Source of the DNA: Acephala macrosclerotiorum
Lineage: Eukaryota > Ascomycota > Leotiomycetes > Helotiales > Mollisiaceae
Reading direction: 5' to 3'
Assembly (NCBI GenBank): GCA_014904845.1
Contig: MU119313.1
Coordinates: forward strand, 1 to 64,000
Length of the DNA: 64,000 nucleotides
Made by a program: the position numbers and the translations under genes. The stretch's first letter is position 1; each line of letters opens with the position of its first letter. Shown here piece after piece: positions 60,274-64,000 of the stretch. The notes beneath the pieces were generated by a model. That model ran no database searches. It was not told the origin of the DNA and worked only from the letters and a program-made list of their open reading frames with translations.

Positions 60274-61898
60274 ATGGCTGCATCTGCCACCCAGAACCCT
60301 GCCGTCAAGACTGAGTCGAAGTCTGCCAAGAAGAAGAAGGCTAAGGCTGCTTCCGCCGAGTCTGAAGTTTCTGCTCCAGCCGTCGCAGAAGTCACTCCGA
60401 GTGCTACCGCAGACAGCAATGCCGGCGACGGTGGTTACGAGAGCCCTTATATCAAGGAGTTGTACAAGTGAGTGATGATTTGAGATCGAATGGGTGGGGG
60501 ACTTGGCCTAATATGCGCGCAGGAACATCCGCAATGTCAACAAGAAGATTGTAAGTCCATTATCACCTACTACTCGTGCTTTGCTCCACTAACAATCTTG
60601 TTCCTAGACCAATGCCTCCAAGGTCGACAACGTCATCTCCAACAACCCCGGAAAATCCCTCGACGAGTTGGTAGCTGCCAAATTGATCAATGCCGACCAA
60701 AAGGCCCAGATATTGAAGAAGCCAGCTCTCCAAGCATCTCTCACACAACTGGAGGAGCAAATCGCACAATACAAGAAGTTCGACCAGGACTACAAGGCCG
60801 CTACCCAAGCCGAGAAGTCTGAATTCGAGAAGACCTTAACGGAGCGTGCGAACAAGGAATTGGCGGAGGCTGTTGCAGCTGCTAAGCTCGAGGCTGGGTT
60901 AGCTGCTCAGAAGGAACAACAAGACAACCTGCTGCTGCTTTCACAATTCTTGAAGTTGGCTGCTATTAGGAGGTCTGAGGAAGATGCTGCTGAGTTGGAG
61001 GAGAGCAAGGCTTTGGAGGGTCTTCTTGGTCAAGTCTACACTGGGGATGCTACCGCTGTTGCTGCTATGATGAACCTGATCCAGGGTACTAGCGAAAAGG
61101 TCGTTGCGGTCACTGGTGATGTCCTTAGCATTGATTGTGAGTTCGATTTGCCCTAGCTTCGAAGTATGTGCTAATTTCTTCTTTACAGTCGCCCATCTTA
61201 AGACGATTTCATCCGCGGTTCCACCAACAGTCCCAACTGAGCCCGAATTCGAGGTCACCGAACAGCAGCCCGAAGAGACTGTCGTCGAGACTGTCGTCGA
61301 GACCACCGAATACCCAGTCGAGAGTGATCCTACAATCGCCAATGCCAGTCTGACTGAGATTGATGCTCCGGCTGCCGCTTTGACCAATGGCCACGGCGAG
61401 TCAACATCCGAGATCCAAGGCATCCCACAAAACTCTGGGTTTGGTGATGGAGCTGCCAATGCTGCTGCTGAGGCCAACTGGGACCATAGCAACGATCTCT
61501 CTACATCGCAGGAGTGGGTTGAGGTTCCTCGCGATGCCACGGAGACTAACACCGGAGTGACTACTACACCAGCTGCTCCATCCCAAATCCAAAGCTGGGC
61601 TGATGAACAGCCGGACAGCCCAACTCAAGTAAGCCACCCCTATAAACTATACAAGATCACTAACTAACATTCTCAGCCAATCACCACCCCACCAAACCCC
61701 AACGACGGCTTCCAAGAAATCCAACGCAACCGAGGAGGACGAGGCAACAACCAATACCGCGGCGGACGAGGCGGTTCCCGAGGTGACGGATCATTCAACC
61801 GTGGCCGTGGCGGATTCCGAGGCGGACGAGGTGAATTCCGTGGAGGACGAGGTGGCCCACGAGGTGGTAACCGCGGTCGTGGATCCGACGAATCGTAG
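60274..61898 (+). CDS. YAG7-like protein with C-terminal RGG domain
   Basis: About 470 aa in five exons: 60274-60467, 60523-60550, 60608-61136, 61189-61628 and 61677-61898. The N-terminus is Lys/Ala-rich (ESKSAKKKKAKAAS). A conserved helical domain follows (SPYIKELYKNIRNVNKKI; ASKVDNVISNNPGKSLDELV; LEEQIAQYKKFDQDY), then a Glu/Ala-rich coiled coil, an acidic Glu/Thr/Val-rich low-complexity stretch, and an Arg-Gly-Gly tail with about 14 RG/RGG units (FRGGRGEFRGGRGGPRGG). The layout matches the fungal YAG7 family and resembles caprin-type RNA-binding proteins; a role in mRNA metabolism or translation is likely. The 28-base second exon is unusually small but in phase. Confidence 0.85.
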
Positions 61899-63421
61899 AC
61901 TACCACTTCTCCTATGATCTGAGCTTCTTCCCCATTACCTTGGTATGGAAAGGTAAAGCTCAGTCCACAGACTGTAATATCTCCTTGCTATTCACTTCTC
62001 GTTTTGCAGCATATCATTGGCGGGCGAAACTGGGATTTGTAGCGGCATTGCATTTGTGTCTACTTTGGTTCTTGCCTCTCTTTTTTTAGTCTCTTGTGTC
62101 TCTCTTTGAGCATATGGTAGATGAAAATGGAGCATTGGCTTTGGTGTTGTTTTGCGGACTGGACTGAAAACTCATTGCTGGCATTTTCTGGTGCGTGCTT
62201 CTCCTGGATCTGGATGGTGGGTCTGGAGGGTATGGATGGGAAAAAGTTACTTTAAAAGCATGGGGTGAAGGAAATGGCAAATGACTGGACCAAATCACCT
62301 CCTTTCCCATTTGACGTGCGTTTGTGGTAAAAAAAACAATGATTTCCATTACTCCAAGCGGCCGCTCAAGATCGCCTTGACTTTACTGTTTGCATCAAGA
62401 TGGAGTTCCGCTCAATTTCTGTACAGTATCAGATTTTCAGGACACGAAACAGGTCATCCTCCAAACAGTCTGTACAGAGACCAGAACCTCTTCATGCCCA
62501 TTGTCCACACACTTGCAATTTCCCTTCAGCCGCACATGGAAACCTTCCACTCTTGCTGCCACTGCTACTGAGGATAGCTGAACTCAATAGAAGTTAGTCA
62601 AACTTGCAGCTCCAAGATCATTTCAAATCCAACAATCACATCTTCAATCCAGTCTTAAAGAATCTACAATGCCAAAGTCTAGCTTCTTGGACGAGTTCGA
62701 ACAAGAGATCTTGGCTTTGTTGTTCGAAATGCGGGCTTGGTGACAAAGGGCGGAGGAGATATGGGAATGGAGGAGTCTCATGAGGGTGGATTGCAAGATG
62801 GGAGAGCGGAAACTTGCTGATGGAGGAGCGGAAGCTGATAAAGTAGAAGATGGAGATGCGAATCATTTCTATGATCAGCCACACTTCGTTGCTCCGCATG
62901 CGGATAGGAAGGCTTGAGAGCAATTGCTTTGCTTGGAGGAAGGCAGGAGGGGCAAAGTGGCACTGTCACGTGAGATATCGAGACAAAAAAACGTACTCCA
63001 GATGCTCCTTGCAGAACTCCCTTCGCTTTCAGATGTTGAGCTTTAAGTCCGTATGGATATACACGGTTGGGGATGAAGAAAGTAGTACGGTGTCACTTGA
63101 AGACTATCACGTGTGTGGCGAGCTCGGCGAAGTGTGTAGCAAAACATCACTCTCTTCGTACTCTGGATTCAGCATCCAAAAGGCAACAACTCTCAAATTC
63201 GTACTTATTGGTTTCCAGAGACTTTATAAGCTCCAATGGCGAACCATATGGTGGGAGATATCTGCGCAGTCCAGAAATCCTGCAGCTATTTGCCCGAAGC
63301 ATAAGGCTCCAGATTGTGGTGGCTGAGGTGCAGCTGCTTTGCCGCCAGCCTCACACGAACCTTATCGTTTCTTCCAGCAGAAGATCACGATCCATATGTA
63401 TCACCTGCCCAAGGCTAGGAC
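61899..63421. other. 1.5-kb intergenic region, no gene seen
   Basis: Contains the 3' region of the YAG7-like gene and the promoter of the Ras-like gene. Frames at 62636-63326 on both strands have no conserved content. Confidence 0.5.
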
Positions 63422-64000
63422 ATGATGGGGAAATTGACCGCATACAAACTTGTGGTCCTTGGAGATGGTGGGGTTGGGAAGACTGCGATGGTGATTCAAG
63501 TTTGTTACTCTATATTATCACTTTCCCCTCGAGCCTTGCTGACAAATGAGGCAGCTCACGCTGAAGCACTTCATAGAGACCTATGATCCGACGATTGAAG
63601 ACTCGTATAGGAAGGTGCTTATTGTTGACAATCAACCATGTATACTTGAGATTTTGGATACAGCTGGGCAGGAGGAATTTACACCTCTCCGCGCCAATTG
63701 GATCCGAGAATGCGAGGGAGTTGTTTTAGTATACAGCGTCGACAAACGGTCAACGTTCGATGGCCTTCGACGATTGCATTCGCAAATCCTCAGTTTCAAG
63801 GATGTTGACAAGTTCCCTGTCCTCATTGTGGGGAACAAGTCTGATCGGGTCACTGAACGCGAAGTCTCAACCCAGGAAGGATTTCAATTGGCATTTTTTC
63901 TTGGATGTGAATTTACGGAAAGCTCAGCCAAGAATCGCAAGAACATCGAGGAATCCTTTGAAGAGATTGTACGACAAGTGGAGAAACACCGTTTGTTATC
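63422..64000 (+). CDS. Ras-family small GTPase, 3' end cut by window
   Basis: Partial gene with exons 63422-63499 and 63555 to the window end; the intron is 55 nt and the phase closes. It has the P-loop GDGGVGKTAMVIQ, switch I YDPTIEDSYRK, switch II DTAGQEEF (catalytic Gln kept), NKSD (guanine specificity) and ESSAK. It is a Ras/Rap/Rsr1-like GTPase rather than Rho or Rab, judged by YDPTIEDSYRK. The position matching Gly12 of Ras is Gly. The C-terminal hypervariable tail and the CAAX box, if any, lie beyond 64000. ATG at 63422 is followed directly by a second ATG at 63425; either could be used. Confidence 0.93.

Overview
The window reads as nuclear DNA of a filamentous ascomycete (Pezizomycotina). 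The genes have short introns of about 45-140 nt with GT...AG ends and CTAAC/CTGAC-like branch sites, and the fungal families found include Zn2Cys6, HET, fungal NLR/SesB, UstYa and Tc1-type transposons. Two long AT blocks look like products of repeat-induced point mutation (RIP). A leotiomycete is a reasonable guess, but nothing here proves the class. No tRNA, rRNA or CRISPR array was recognised.

Layout. 1-9.4 kb: a gene-free AT-rich block in which almost every remaining C is in CpG. 9.4-14.7 kb: a decayed cell-death locus with two weak small ORFs, a SesB-type alpha/beta hydrolase ending in an amyloid-like motif (minus), and a divergent, broken NB-ARC/TPR NLR carrying a similar N-terminal motif (plus). 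14.9-15.5 kb: nested inverted-repeat elements. 15.6-22.99 kb: metabolic genes, namely an FAH/alpha-beta-hydrolase fusion, a frameshifted acetate-transporter gene, a Cys-rich fragment, a cytochrome b5-like gene and an amidohydrolase. 23.2-31 kb: transposons (a full-length but dead Tc1/mariner element, a MITE with related ends, a second transposase relic) around a Zn2Cys6 regulator gene.

31.5-40.7 kb: the most interesting stretch. A secreted protein made of ten GEDLKGMF repeats, with Kex2-like KR sites after several of them, is transcribed divergently from a complete UstYa-type (double HxxHC) gene. A second HxxHC membrane protein, a LovC/quinone-oxidoreductase-like MDR enzyme and an SLC45/sucrose-type transporter lie nearby. 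This is the architecture of a dikaritin-type RiPP cluster. The product is inferred, not shown.

41-64 kb: housekeeping and others, namely a MARVEL-like membrane protein, O-acetylhomoserine sulfhydrylase, a second RIP block (47.93-50.17 kb), a HET-domain protein beside it, an M1 aminopeptidase with a possible mitochondrial leader, a CENP-W-like histone-fold protein, a YAG7/RGG-type protein, and a Ras-family GTPase cut by the window end.

Most introns were placed by hand, and reading phase was checked across every junction given. Where a frame does not close (SesB hydrolase, NLR, acetate transporter, cytochrome b5) this is stated as a pseudogene or possible sequence error.
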